A stretch of 64,000 nucleotides of DNA. It comes from Paenibacillus azoreducens. Its GTDB lineage: Bacteria > Bacillota > Bacilli > Paenibacillales > Paenibacillaceae. The DNA lies in assembly GCF_021654775.1 (NCBI RefSeq), contig NZ_AP025343.1:1054001-1118000 (forward strand), read 5' to 3'. Positions within the stretch are counted from its first letter, which is position 1. The number at the start of each line of letters is the position of its first letter. A program made the translations under genes and the position numbers. The notes below the pieces were generated by a model, which was not told the origin of the DNA, searched no databases, and saw nothing but the letters and a program-made list of their open reading frames with translations. This document shows positions 1 through 8,180 of this stretch, in pieces.

Positions 1-506
1 TGATATCGCGGGTAATCCAGTACCAGGTAGAACATGCCCTCCGAGGTTTCCAGGCGGTAACCGCTGTCGCGGGCGCTTGTGAGCAGGGATTTCAGGCTTT
101 TGTCGCTTGTTTTGCGGATAAGAGTTGTCAGGTCATCTCCGGATTTCATCAGCTTCATAAGTTTGCTTTGTACGCTGTCTTTGAAAAATTTGTTGTTCCA
201 AGCATCCAGATTTGCTTTTTCCGCATTTTCGAGCTTTAAGAGCATCGTAGTGGCTTGGGCAGGCGTTGCCTGGCGTATGTTCTTTTCCAGATAGCTGACG
301 GCTTCAGCCTGTTTGGCCGGGGATTTGAGCAAACTCAACATATGATTATATACATCATTGGAATGGGATTTGACGGTGGAGGCCGTCGATGCTGCCGCAG
401 TCGATGTACCAGCTTTCGCACCAGCGGCGTAAATCGCTCCGGGTCCTGCTTGTAAACTAATAACGGCTGCAAGAAGGACTGCCGCGGCGGATTGGGCCAA
501 TTTCAT
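1..506 (-). CDS. Secreted protein of unknown function, C-terminus outside window
   Basis: Reading leftward from an ATG at 506, the frame stays open to the window edge (about 168 codons). The first 28 or so residues form a signal peptide: MKLAQ, then an Ala/Leu/Val-rich stretch ending near AIYAAGA. The mature part is Lys/Ala/Ser-rich and probably helical. GGAGG lies 9 bases before this ATG; an in-frame ATG at 512 is only 3 bases from GGAGG and less likely. I do not recognise the family. The 3' end, and so the full domain content, lies beyond the window. Confidence 0.7.
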   Translation of the reverse strand, partial: MKLAQSAAAVLLAAVISLQAGPGAIYAAGAKAGTSTAAASTASTVKSHSNDVYNHMLSLLKSPAKQAEAVSYLEKNIRQATPAQATTMLLKLENAEKANLDAWNNKFFKDSVQSKLMKLMKSGDDLTTLIRKTSDKSLKSLLTSARDSGYRLETSEGMFYLVLDYPRY

Positions 507-591
507 AAACATGCACCTCCGAATAATGCTGAAATGTAGTTCGAATTGTTACTATATTATGTGATACCTTATTGCCTTTGCAAATATTGCC

Positions 592-662
592 TGCGCATTA
601 AGTCAATTTCATAATAGATTACAAGCAGCAATTTGCATTATGAAATTGACTTTATTTGCGCA
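592..662. repeat. Long perfect inverted repeat (hairpin)
   Basis: Arms at 601-615 and 637-651 match perfectly over 15 bp (AGTCAATTTCATAAT and its complement), with TGCGCA at both outer ends (592-597 and 657-662). It lies between the 3' end of the DUF1129-type gene and the start of the secreted-protein gene. There is no T-run directly after the arms, so it is not an ordinary terminator. It may be a small palindromic element or a regulatory site for the gene starting at 506. Confidence 0.6.
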
Positions 663-696
663 CATTTTATCGTAGAACCCCTGAATAGCCTTCCAA

Positions 697-750
697 CAAA
701 AAAACATCTTTGGCTGCGTCTTATCGCATTTCGGCACAAAGATGTTTTGT
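697..750 (-). terminator. Rho-independent terminator
   Basis: Read on the minus strand, AACATCTTTG (746-737) pairs with CAAAGATGTT (712-703), followed by a run of T. It lies 17 bases beyond the stop of the gene at 767-1435. Confidence 0.75.
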
Positions 751-766
751 AATTCCTGACTTGAAG

Positions 767-1435
767 TTATGATCTGGATCTGCGCAAAAAGATAAACCGG
801 AGCCCGAGAATGCCGACAGCGCATAATATGAGGCTGATCCATGGCGATACTGTAAAAACGGGCAGCATATTGCGCAGCGAATAGCCGATCACCATGACGA
901 TGACCATGACGATCAGGTAGATACCGATAGCCTTTAGGTTAATTCCCGGCTTCTTGTTGTCCGAATCCTGCAGTTTGGCGAGCGGCTTCATGATGAGTTC
1001 TGTCAATCCAATCGAGCCGACAGCCACCAGGATGATCGCCAGCAGGCTGATCTGGTTGAGCGAACTGCTGTCGTAACCCGCAAACTTCGCCCACAAACCG
1101 ATGACCGCTTCCACCAGAAATAAAATGGTCAAGGCGGCCCAGGCAATCATGATGTAATAGCGGGCACCTTCAACAGGTTGAATGGAAGGCAGCGATTCGA
1201 CGACCGACCGCGCATAAGCCTCGGCATCTCCGCCGAATAATGCCGATGCGGATGTTCCTTTTTGCTGCGCTTCGAGTACCTCCCTCGCCAGCTCCAGCAG
1301 CCGCTCTTCGCCTTGATGGCGGTCTACCCGGCTGTCGCGCACATAAACGACGATATCCTCAAAAAAATCCCTGTTCGCCGGAGTCATCTGCTCCCGCAGC
1401 CGGTTGTTCTCTTGTATCATTTGTCTTGTTGTCAT
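767..1435 (-). CDS. DUF1129-type membrane protein
   Basis: This is a 222-residue protein. The first 90 residues are charged and helical, with a TTRQMIQENNRLREQMTP start. They resemble the cytosolic part of DUF1129 proteins (ending in an LFGGDAEAYA segment). Four hydrophobic helices then fill roughly residues 100-218 and the tail is FLRRSRS. The start was set at 1435, where GGAGGA precedes ATG at good spacing; the frame itself opens 7 codons earlier. It follows a 40-residue membrane peptide gene on the same strand, 63 bases away, and ends at a terminator. Its function is unknown; the family often sits next to PadR regulators, none of which is visible here. Confidence 0.7.
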   Translation of the reverse strand: MTTRQMIQENNRLREQMTPANRDFFEDIVVYVRDSRVDRHQGEERLLELAREVLEAQQKGTSASALFGGDAEAYARSVVESLPSIQPVEGARYYIMIAWAALTILFLVEAVIGLWAKFAGYDSSSLNQISLLAIILVAVGSIGLTELIMKPLAKLQDSDNKKPGINLKAIGIYLIVMVIVMVIGYSLRNMLPVFTVSPWISLILCAVGILGLRFIFLRRSRS

Positions 1436-1498
1436 ATCCGTTCCTCCGTACAACAAGTATAGGAACAGCTTCGGCCGAATTCAAGGCCCGGGAACCGC

Positions 1499-1621
1499 TT
1501 ATTCCTCGTAAAAGAGCTGCTCGTAATGGAGGATCACATAGATCACAGCCCAAATAACGCCTGCGATAAGTATCCAGGGCAGGGGATGTTCGATGATATG
1601 AGAGATCCATTGTCGCCACAT
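1499..1621 (-). CDS. Small single-pass membrane protein (40 aa)
   Basis: The ATG at 1621 is preceded by an AAGGA-type site. It opens a 40-residue frame: MWRQWISHIIEHPLPW, one hydrophobic helix (about residues 15-31), then a short acidic tail ending in FYEE. It lies immediately upstream of and in line with the DUF1129-type gene, so the two are probably co-transcribed. An overlapping frame from an ATG at 1682 also exists, but its ATG directly abuts the Shine-Dalgarno and the product is Arg/Leu-rich without domain character, so this frame was preferred. No family assigned. Confidence 0.5.
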   Translation of the reverse strand: MWRQWISHIIEHPLPWILIAGVIWAVIYVILHYEQLFYEE

Positions 1622-1837
1622 ATTCCTTATCCCTTTCTTTAACGGTTCTGACCGTAGTTTCTGCCAAGCTCCCCCGTTTCATACCTCCGCCGTGGATTTC
1701 CTAACAACCATATGGTTTTGGATTGACACCTTAGAACCTGGGGTGTTAATATGTATTTCAAATCAATATCTTACTAAATTTATCGGAATTATATGTTAAA
1801 GGACTTTTAGTAACTTCAAGATATATTATGGGCTCAC

Positions 1838-1977
1838 CATAATAATGAGTGTTTTGAAGTAGCGGAGGGGACGGAATCGATTCAAGAAATTTGGAGACAA
1901 CAGTGATCGGAAGAATGATCCGTAACCGTAGTGGCCAACTCGTATGCAATGTCAAGAACTAATTTCAGCATTGAGCC
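1838..1977. repeat. Dispersed repeat family A, copy 1 (internally deleted)
   Basis: The core (GCGGAGGGGACGGAATCGAT, then AAATTTGGAGACAACAGTGA and GATCGGAAGAA) matches the copies at 9372-9590 and 50271-50470. The middle section with the GCGTTCGCCTTTG motif is missing. The ends are imperfectly inverted: GGCTCA on the left, TGAGCC on the right. It fills most of the gap upstream of the hydrolase gene. No coding potential. Confidence 0.7.
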
Positions 1978-2046
1978 ACATTATCCGCGAATATTTCGGT
2001 TTGAAAATATGAATAGAAGTTATGAATAAAAGGAGGAACGAAGGAG

Positions 2047-2877
2047 ATGGAAAGAGCTATAACGATTCGCCACGGTCAGGAGGAATTGACTGCGAGCTTG
2101 CATTATCCGGTGCAACCGGAAGGGGAAAACGGCCGCTGCGGGGAGCGGGCTCCGCTAATCGTGATTTGCCATGGTTTTGTCGGGAGCCGGGTCGGCGTAG
2201 ACCGCCTGTTCGTGAAGACGGCCCGCGAGCTGGCAGGAGAAGGCTACATGGTGCTGCGTTTTGATTACGCCGGCTGCGGCGAAAGCAGCGGGACTTACGG
2301 GAAAGAGGGGCTGGAATCGATGATCGCCCAAACCAAGGCCGTGCTTGATTACGCACTGGAATGCGGCAATGTCGATCCTTCCCAAGTGACGCTGATCGGG
2401 CACAGCCTTGGCGGCGCGGTCGCCATTCTGACGGCGGTTCGCGACCGGAGAGTGAAAAACTTGATCTTGTGGTCGGCCGTGGGATATCCGCTGAACGATA
2501 TTTTGAAAATCACGGGGCGCGAGGTTTATGATCATGCGGTCAAAACGGGTAGTTCCGATTACCTCGGTTTTGAATTTACGCCGGCATTTTTCGACTCGCT
2601 TGGCACATATCAGCCGTTTCAGGAGGCTGTGAAGTTTAGCGGCAATGTGCTGGTGATTCATGGGACGTCGGATGAGTCGATCCCGGTCGATTATGCGTTT
2701 TTGTATCAAAAAGTGTTCTGGATGCGTTCCGAGGGCCGCTGCGACAAGGAAATTATTTTTCAGGCAAATCATACCTATTCCTCGGGGCCGCATTGCGGGC
2801 AGCTTATCCACAGAACCAAAGAATGGCTAAACGAGCAAAAGACATTGCAGCAGGATTGGCAGCACTGGATGATTTAG
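2047..2877 (+). CDS. Alpha/beta hydrolase (serine esterase/acylhydrolase type)
   Basis: This 276-residue protein is complete for a minimal alpha/beta hydrolase. The oxyanion-hole segment ICHGF is at residues 40-44. The nucleophile elbow GHSLGG puts Ser120 in place, Asp209 lies in HGTSDES and His242 in QANHTY. The lid between residues 145 and 195 is short. There is no signal peptide, so it should be cytoplasmic. It resembles YmaD/Fes-like acyl esterases of the Abhydrolase_1 group; the substrate cannot be told. AAGGAG lies just before the ATG. It stands alone, with a repeat upstream. Confidence 0.85.
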   Translation: MERAITIRHGQEELTASLHYPVQPEGENGRCGERAPLIVICHGFVGSRVGVDRLFVKTARELAGEGYMVLRFDYAGCGESSGTYGKEGLESMIAQTKAVLDYALECGNVDPSQVTLIGHSLGGAVAILTAVRDRRVKNLILWSAVGYPLNDILKITGREVYDHAVKTGSSDYLGFEFTPAFFDSLGTYQPFQEAVKFSGNVLVIHGTSDESIPVDYAFLYQKVFWMRSEGRCDKEIIFQANHTYSSGPHCGQLIHRTKEWLNEQKTLQQDWQHWMI

Positions 2878-3037
2878 GATTGCGAACGGAAATCCACTGC
2901 CTCTTTAGAGAGAGATGAGAATCCGCTTTGCCATGATGAAATAAATCCGGTGCCCTGCCGGCCGGGATTGGAATTATCTTTCCGTACACGGTAAAATATA
3001 AGTAGCAACTTATACTGGCGTGTGGAGGTTGACATCG

Positions 3038-3820
3038 ATGACATTACCATCTCTATTTGTAGCGCACGGTTCACCTATGCTCGCTCTGGAAGATAACGGA
3101 TACACTCGTTTTCTTGAGAATCTGGGGCAGGAACTTCCAACACCCGAGGCGATTGCGGTTTTCTCGGCACATTGGGATACTCCGGACCAGTCTTTCAGCG
3201 TGGATGAGTCACACGATACAATGCACGACTTTTACGGATTTCCCGAAGAAATGTACGAATTGCGCTATCCGGCTCCCGGCTCAGCCAAGCTTTCCCAGCG
3301 GATCGGGCAGCTTTTTGAGGCAGGCAATCTGCCGAATCAGCCGGTTCGCGGCCGTGGGCTTGATCATGGTGCTTGGGTTGTTTTGCAGAAAATGTACCCT
3401 GACGCCAACATTCCGGTTGTCGAGCTGTCGGTGGATTCCAGACGTTCACCGGCGGAACAATATGCCATTGGCGCCATGCTGACAGAGCTTCGCAGGCAAG
3501 ATGTACTGATCGTCGGGAGCGGCGGGCTTGTGCATAATCTCCGCTTGATCGGCCAGTCTGGCGGCGAAGCCGATCCATGGGCCGTCGAGTTCGATGATTG
3601 GGTCACCGAGCAGCTGGAAAGCTGGAAGATAAACGAGTTGTTCGAATATGCCAAAAAAGCTCCCCATGCCCGTCAAGCGGTTCCATCTTACGGATCGGAG
3701 CACTTCATCCCTTTGTTTTATGCGATGGGAGCGGCCGATGACGACCGCCAGGCTAAACGGCTGTTTCAAGATTATCAATACGGCAATCTAAGCCTCAACT
3801 GCTGGATGTTCGGCTCCTGA
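3038..3820 (+). CDS. LigB/DODA-family extradiol ring-cleavage dioxygenase
   Basis: The 260-residue product belongs to the class III extradiol dioxygenase superfamily, close to 4,5-DOPA dioxygenase (YgiD/DodA). Predicted metal-site and catalytic residues are His10 (VAHGSP), His45 (SAHWDT), His166 (GGLVHNL) and His222 (EHFIPL). The conserved GLDHGAW motif is at 108-113. Such enzymes open catechol rings with O2 and a divalent metal in the cytosol; the natural substrate here is unknown. The start was chosen at 3038, with GGAGG 9 bases upstream, rather than at an in-frame ATG 18 bases earlier. It ends 20 bases before a terminator and is probably monocistronic. Confidence 0.85.
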   Translation: MTLPSLFVAHGSPMLALEDNGYTRFLENLGQELPTPEAIAVFSAHWDTPDQSFSVDESHDTMHDFYGFPEEMYELRYPAPGSAKLSQRIGQLFEAGNLPNQPVRGRGLDHGAWVVLQKMYPDANIPVVELSVDSRRSPAEQYAIGAMLTELRRQDVLIVGSGGLVHNLRLIGQSGGEADPWAVEFDDWVTEQLESWKINELFEYAKKAPHARQAVPSYGSEHFIPLFYAMGAADDDRQAKRLFQDYQYGNLSLNCWMFGS

Positions 3821-3840
3821 GTTGAATCATTAAATATTTG

Positions 3841-3870
3841 AAGAAGCCGCCTCAATTTGAGGCGGCTTCT
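3841..3870 (+). terminator. Rho-independent terminator
   Basis: GAAGCCGCCTC pairs with GAGGCGGCTTC around an AATTT loop, giving 11 perfect pairs 20 bases after the dioxygenase stop. The following 280 bases up to the doxX-like gene show no further feature. Confidence 0.8.
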
Positions 3871-4152
3871 GTGTCTAACGGGAACTTTTGTGCACAGGCA
3901 TTCTCTAATATTCTGTTATCGCCGCTTCCTACGGTTATTTTTCGAAAAAGGGCCGGCCAATCGCATTGCGGGCAGCACCGGCGTACGGCGCGGTGTTGCA
4001 TGACGGAGGTCAACCACCTAAAAAAAGAACCGCACCGCCAACTGTCAGTTTTAACGACCAACGGTTGGGATACAGTTCAAGTTCTCTACATTTATCTCAG
4101 TATGGTTTCTACTCTCTAGAGTTCTCTTTATTCTCTTTTTATCTACGCATTT

Positions 4153-4689
4153 TTACGCAGCGCCTTTGGTTTTTGGCAATCCACCATGTGGAAGTGGAGC
4201 ATTGCCATGGCCTTTTTTATGGAAAAGGCTGCGGAGGTAAGGCATTACCCAACGGTCAAGCCCGATGCGACCGGCATTAGCGGCAGCGACGACTACGAAA
4301 ATTTCAAGCAGCAGCATTTGCGCGTTGGTGCTTACGGTTCCCGAGAAGAGGAAGGCGAAGTTCATCACCATACCCATCAAGGCCGCGAAGGTTGTGAAGC
4401 AGCCCAGGATGAGTCCGAGTCCAACCAGCGTCTCGCCGAGCGGGATCAGTACGTTGAACAGTTTCACGCCAGGCATTGCGCCATGCTCCAGGAATGCAGC
4501 CCACCAGCCTTGTACGGCCGGGTGATCGCCGCCGGCTTTCGCGATTGCTCCTTGCAGGAAGCCTCCCGCATCAAATCCGCCTGTCAATTTTCCAATACCA
4601 GCCGTGAACCAGGTATATCCAAGGTAGATCCGAACCACCGTCAATAACCACATCGCCGTTTTGTTGTTTCTCAGCCAATTGTTGAACAT
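4153..4689 (-). CDS. DoxX-family membrane protein
   Basis: This 178-residue integral membrane protein has four hydrophobic segments. The DoxX pattern is visible: VRIYLGYTWFTAGIGKL near residues 19-35, LIPLGETLVGLGLILG near 102-117, then MNFAFLFSGTVSTN. Members are linked to thiosulfate:quinone metabolism or redox stress, but many are uncharacterised. A cytosolic His/Lys/Gly-rich tail follows the last helix. The start is at 4689, with AGGAG 9-12 bases upstream. It is transcribed away from the DUF3048 gene, with two FNR-type palindromes between them, which suggests oxygen- or NO-responsive control. Confidence 0.8.
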   Translation of the reverse strand: MFNNWLRNNKTAMWLLTVVRIYLGYTWFTAGIGKLTGGFDAGGFLQGAIAKAGGDHPAVQGWWAAFLEHGAMPGVKLFNVLIPLGETLVGLGLILGCFTTFAALMGMVMNFAFLFSGTVSTNAQMLLLEIFVVVAAANAGRIGLDRWVMPYLRSLFHKKGHGNAPLPHGGLPKTKGAA

Positions 4690-4813
4690 AATAATCCACT
4701 CCTAAAATCAATTTTTTGGGTATTTTCAGAAGCTCTTGGTGTCAGGTTATCTTGCTGTTAGCTTCCGGTTTGTTTTTTTAAGTGATGATCATCTCTTTCA
4801 TGTCTTTATTATA

Positions 4814-4829
4814 TGTGAAATATTTCACA
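4814..4829. promoter_or_regulatory. CRP/FNR-type palindrome, site 1
   Basis: TGTGA-AATATT-TCACA is a perfect match to the Bacillus Fnr consensus TGTGA-N6-TCACA. It lies about 125 bases upstream of the DoxX start and 205 bases upstream of the DUF3048 start. Its centre is 21 bp, about two helical turns, from site 2. Confidence 0.65.
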
Positions 4830-4834
4830 ACACA

Positions 4835-4850
4835 TGTGATTTTAATCACA
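4835..4850. promoter_or_regulatory. CRP/FNR-type palindrome, site 2
   Basis: TGTGA-TTTTAA-TCACA is a second perfect TGTGA-N6-TCACA palindrome on the same helical face as site 1. Which of the two divergent genes it controls cannot be decided from sequence. Confidence 0.65.
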
Positions 4851-5033
4851 ATTTTAAATAAAATTTTTATAAAAATTTTTCCCATGTCTCTTTTGCCGCT
4901 AATATCCAGGAATAGCAAGGACAATGGCGAATTTTTATGGTTAAATGGGAAGAAAAGGAATTGGGAGAGGGATGACAGGATACATGGCTTGCAGCTTGCA
5001 ATGCCTATAAGGAACAAGGGGGATTATCGATAT

Positions 5034-6152
5034 ATGATGAATAGGAACAGGTACATAGGTAAGAATAAGCTCTGGTTTAAATTGGGAAGCGGGATGATAT
5101 GCCTTGCCGTATGCGGCTCGCTGTTGGCTGCCTGCGGACAGCAAAAAGCGGAAGCGCCGCAGCCGCCGGTTGTGGAGGAACAGACCCCGCCGGAGGAGCC
5201 TACGCAGGACGAACCGATTCAATCGGGTGAACAGCAGGGTGCTTATACCTCGTCTTTGACCGGCTTACCAGTGGATAAACCTGTTACACAGCGCCCGCTA
5301 TCCGTGATGATCAATAATGCGCCTGCCGCACGGCCGCAGTCCGGGCTTACGCAGGCGGATATCGTATATGAAGTGCTGGCTGAAGGCGGCATAACACGTT
5401 TGATCGGCATTTTTCAAAGCAAGGGCAGCAATGAGAAAATCGGTCCGATCCGCAGCATCCGCCCTTATTTAATCGACATCGGGGAAAGCTACGGCGGCGT
5501 GCTGGTCCACGCAGGGGGCAGCAACGACGCGTATGCGATTTTGCAGAAGCAGCATAAGGAGGACCTCGATGAAATCGGCAATGCCGGGGCATACTTCTGG
5601 AGAGACAAAACGCGCAAAGCTCCGCATAACCTATATTCGGATGCAGACAAGCTCAGGGAGGGCGCTGACAAGCGCGGATACAAAAAGGATGTAAACATAC
5701 CTGGCTATACATTCCGGGCCGAGGATGACCTTCCAGAGGGCGAGGATGCTTCAGGTGTCGATATTACATTTTTACTGAAAAGCTACAAAGTGACGTACCA
5801 ATATAACGTAGAAAAAAAGACGTATCTGCGCTCGATCAACGGCAAACCCCATATCGACCTGAATACGGGAGAGCAGTTGTCCGCCACGAATGTCGTGGTA
5901 TTAGGCGCCAACCATAAAACGTTGGACGATGTGGGGCGGCTGGCCGTGAATCTTACCTCCGGCGGGGACGCCATCCTGCTTCAGCGGGGAAAGGCCATCA
6001 AAGGAAAATGGGCTCGCGCCAAAAACGACGTCATCCGTTTCGTCAAAGACGGAAAGGAAATGCCTTTATATCCGGGTACCACATATTTCAACATCGTGCC
6101 GAATGCTCCGTCATTCGACAGCCACGTCAACCTTCTTCATCAGAAGGGCTAA
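5034..6152 (+). CDS. DUF3048-domain lipoprotein (YerB-like)
   Basis: The 372-residue product is an exported lipoprotein: a basic N-terminus, a hydrophobic segment and the lipobox LLAAC with Cys34. A Pro/Glu-rich linker follows (about residues 38-68). The DUF3048 domains come next, recognisable by SVMINNAPAARPQSGL, ADIVYEVLAEGG and GPIRSIRPY. B. subtilis YerB is the named relative; its role at the cell surface is unclear. The start was placed at 5034/5037 (ATGATG, after AGGGGGATT). The frame runs 84 codons further upstream, but that part is AT-rich and overlaps the regulatory palindromes. Confidence 0.85.
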   Translation: MMNRNRYIGKNKLWFKLGSGMICLAVCGSLLAACGQQKAEAPQPPVVEEQTPPEEPTQDEPIQSGEQQGAYTSSLTGLPVDKPVTQRPLSVMINNAPAARPQSGLTQADIVYEVLAEGGITRLIGIFQSKGSNEKIGPIRSIRPYLIDIGESYGGVLVHAGGSNDAYAILQKQHKEDLDEIGNAGAYFWRDKTRKAPHNLYSDADKLREGADKRGYKKDVNIPGYTFRAEDDLPEGEDASGVDITFLLKSYKVTYQYNVEKKTYLRSINGKPHIDLNTGEQLSATNVVVLGANHKTLDDVGRLAVNLTSGGDAILLQRGKAIKGKWARAKNDVIRFVKDGKEMPLYPGTTYFNIVPNAPSFDSHVNLLHQKG

Positions 6153-6392
6153 ATTTCATAGGAGAAATGCTGAATTTCATATGGAAATCCTGGAAGGGTT
6201 ACATCCAAGCCTTGGATAATTTTGCGCAAGATTGGGTATTTTAAGACATAAATCGCGCTAAGGTTTTACAATCCGTTTAAAATAGAGAGGAGTTGCCTTT
6301 ACAAAATACGTCGCGGGTTGATAAGATAACTAGGGTTGTCATTTTTCATGTTTTCACGCGTTCAAGGCAATTTTAAGTAAAGGGGTTATCGT

Positions 6393-7007
6393 ATGAAATT
6401 GAAGAAAAAGGACATATTTTTCCAAACTCTGGAAAATATGGCCGATACGATTGTACAAGCTGCCGATTATTTCGCTCAGCATGTAGCCAATCTCCAGGAT
6501 GTGCTTCTTTTTGCCAATGAAATGAAAAAGTTTGAGTCGCAGTGTGACGAATTTACACACACCATTATTACGGAACTCAACAAAACGTTTATTACGCCGC
6601 TCGAACGCGATGACATTATGGACCTGACAACCAGCATGGATGATGTTATGGATGGGCTGGAGGCCTGCGCTTCCCGTTTTGACATGTATCATCTGCCGAA
6701 CTCCGATGAGTATATCGTACAATTTGCGGAAATTTTGAGGCAATCGGCTTATGAGATCCAGAAGGCGATTCATTTGCTGTCCCAGAAAAAACTGCTCGCG
6801 ATCCGCGAATATACGATTCGTCTGAACGACCTTGAGAATCAAGGGGACGATCTGCTCCGTATCTGCATTAAAGAGCTGTTCGCGAAGGTATCCGATCCGA
6901 TCGAACTGATCAAACGTAAAGAAATTTACGAACGTCTCGAAACGACCACGGATAAATGTGAAGATGTGGCGAATTTGCTGGAATCGATCATTATGAGCAA
7001 CTCGTAA
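6393..7007 (+). CDS. DUF47/PhoU-like Pit accessory protein
   Basis: This is a 204-residue, mostly helical cytosolic protein of the DUF47 (YkaA) family, related to PhoU. Typical stretches are FFQTLENMADTIVQAA, CDEFTHTIITELNKTFITP and ERDDIMDLTTSMDDVMDG. The gene lies 15 bases upstream of a PiT phosphate transporter gene, the standard arrangement in which the DUF47 protein modulates transport. AAGGGG precedes the ATG. A promoter candidate TTTACA-N18-TAAGAT lies at 6299-6328. Confidence 0.9.
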   Translation: MKLKKKDIFFQTLENMADTIVQAADYFAQHVANLQDVLLFANEMKKFESQCDEFTHTIITELNKTFITPLERDDIMDLTTSMDDVMDGLEACASRFDMYHLPNSDEYIVQFAEILRQSAYEIQKAIHLLSQKKLLAIREYTIRLNDLENQGDDLLRICIKELFAKVSDPIELIKRKEIYERLETTTDKCEDVANLLESIIMSNS

Positions 7008-7022
7008 GGGGTTTAACAAGAC

Positions 7023-8012
7023 ATGGAGACATCATTATTCGTATTAGGCATTGTCATCTTCCTTGCGCTGGCGTTTGACTTTATTAACGGTTTCCATGAT
7101 ACGGCCAATGCGATCGCAACATCCGTTTCGACACGTGCCCTGAAGCCGCGGACGGCGATTATTCTGGCAGCGGTGATGAACTTTATCGGCGCGATCCTGT
7201 TTACGGGCGTGGCGAAGAAAATCGGCGGAAGCGTAGCAGACCCGTCAACGCTTGACAACGGGATAGAGGTGGTTATTGCCACGCTGCTTGCGGCGATTAT
7301 TTGGAATCTGTTGACCTGGTGGCTGGGTATACCTTCCTCCTCTTCACATGCATTGATCGGTGCTTTGGCCGGTGCGGTGTTCGTGGGAGCCGGTTCGGAC
7401 CATGTCAAATGGAGCGGCTTCGTGGAAATTGTGGAAGGACTTTTGTTATCTCCGCTTATCGCGTTTGTGATGGGTTATATTATCATGACGATTCTCAAAT
7501 GGATATTTGGGAGAATGAGTCCGCATACCGTCAACAAAGGTTTCCGTACGATGCAGATCATTACGGCTGCGGCGCAGTCTTTTACGCATGGTACGAATGA
7601 CGCGCAAAAGGCAATGGGGATTATCACCTTTGCACTCGTCACCTCTGGTCATCTGAAAGATCTTGAAGTCCCGTTGTGGGTCAAAATTGCGGCGGCGACC
7701 TCGATGGCGCTCGGCACCTCTATTGGCGGCTGGAAGATTATCAAGACCATGGGTACGAAAATATTCAAAATCGAGCCGATCAACGGCTTTGCCGCTGATT
7801 TCACATCGGCAACCGTTATCTTCGGCGCAACTTTGCTGCATTTGCCCGTCAGCACAACCCATGCGGTGACATCCGCAATTCTCGGCGTCGGCAGCGCAAA
7901 GCGTTTCTCCGAAGTGAAATGGTCGCTGGCCGGACGGATCGTGATGACTTGGTTTATTACCATTCCGATCTCCGCTATACTGGCAGGCATTATTTATAAG
8001 ATATTATTTTAG
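7023..8012 (+). CDS. pit: PiT-family inorganic phosphate transporter
   Basis: The 329-residue membrane protein has the duplicated PiT signature. The first half carries GFHDTANAIATSVSTRAL (from residue 23); the second carries SFTHGTNDAQKAMGI (about residues 186-200). About ten transmembrane helices are apparent. Members import phosphate, often as a metal-phosphate complex, coupled to H+ or Na+. The length is normal for the short bacterial form. It forms a two-gene operon with the DUF47 gene and ends at a terminator. Confidence 0.93.
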   Translation: METSLFVLGIVIFLALAFDFINGFHDTANAIATSVSTRALKPRTAIILAAVMNFIGAILFTGVAKKIGGSVADPSTLDNGIEVVIATLLAAIIWNLLTWWLGIPSSSSHALIGALAGAVFVGAGSDHVKWSGFVEIVEGLLLSPLIAFVMGYIIMTILKWIFGRMSPHTVNKGFRTMQIITAAAQSFTHGTNDAQKAMGIITFALVTSGHLKDLEVPLWVKIAAATSMALGTSIGGWKIIKTMGTKIFKIEPINGFAADFTSATVIFGATLLHLPVSTTHAVTSAILGVGSAKRFSEVKWSLAGRIVMTWFITIPISAILAGIIYKILF

Positions 8013-8055
8013 ATAGATTAGACAGAGTAGACAGATAAATAGGATAAGAAGTGGG

Positions 8056-8084
8056 GGCCAATCGATATTAGGTTGGCTTTTTTG
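8056..8084 (+). terminator. Rho-independent terminator
   Basis: GCCAA (8057-8061) pairs with TTGGC (8073-8077), followed by TTTTTT, about 45 bases after the pit stop. Confidence 0.7.
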
Positions 8085-8180
8085 TATGCAGAAAAAGGGG
8101 GGATTTCGAATCGAGTTGCTTATACTGTACAATGAAGGGACTAACTTCATCCCGAGCTGAAAGGAGAACATGATTGAGCG

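Noticed and set aside
1359..1682. 107-codon minus-strand frame overlapping the 40-residue membrane peptide gene
   Set aside because: Its ATG directly abuts the GGAGGT site and the product is Arg/Leu-rich without domain character; the membrane peptide frame is more plausible.
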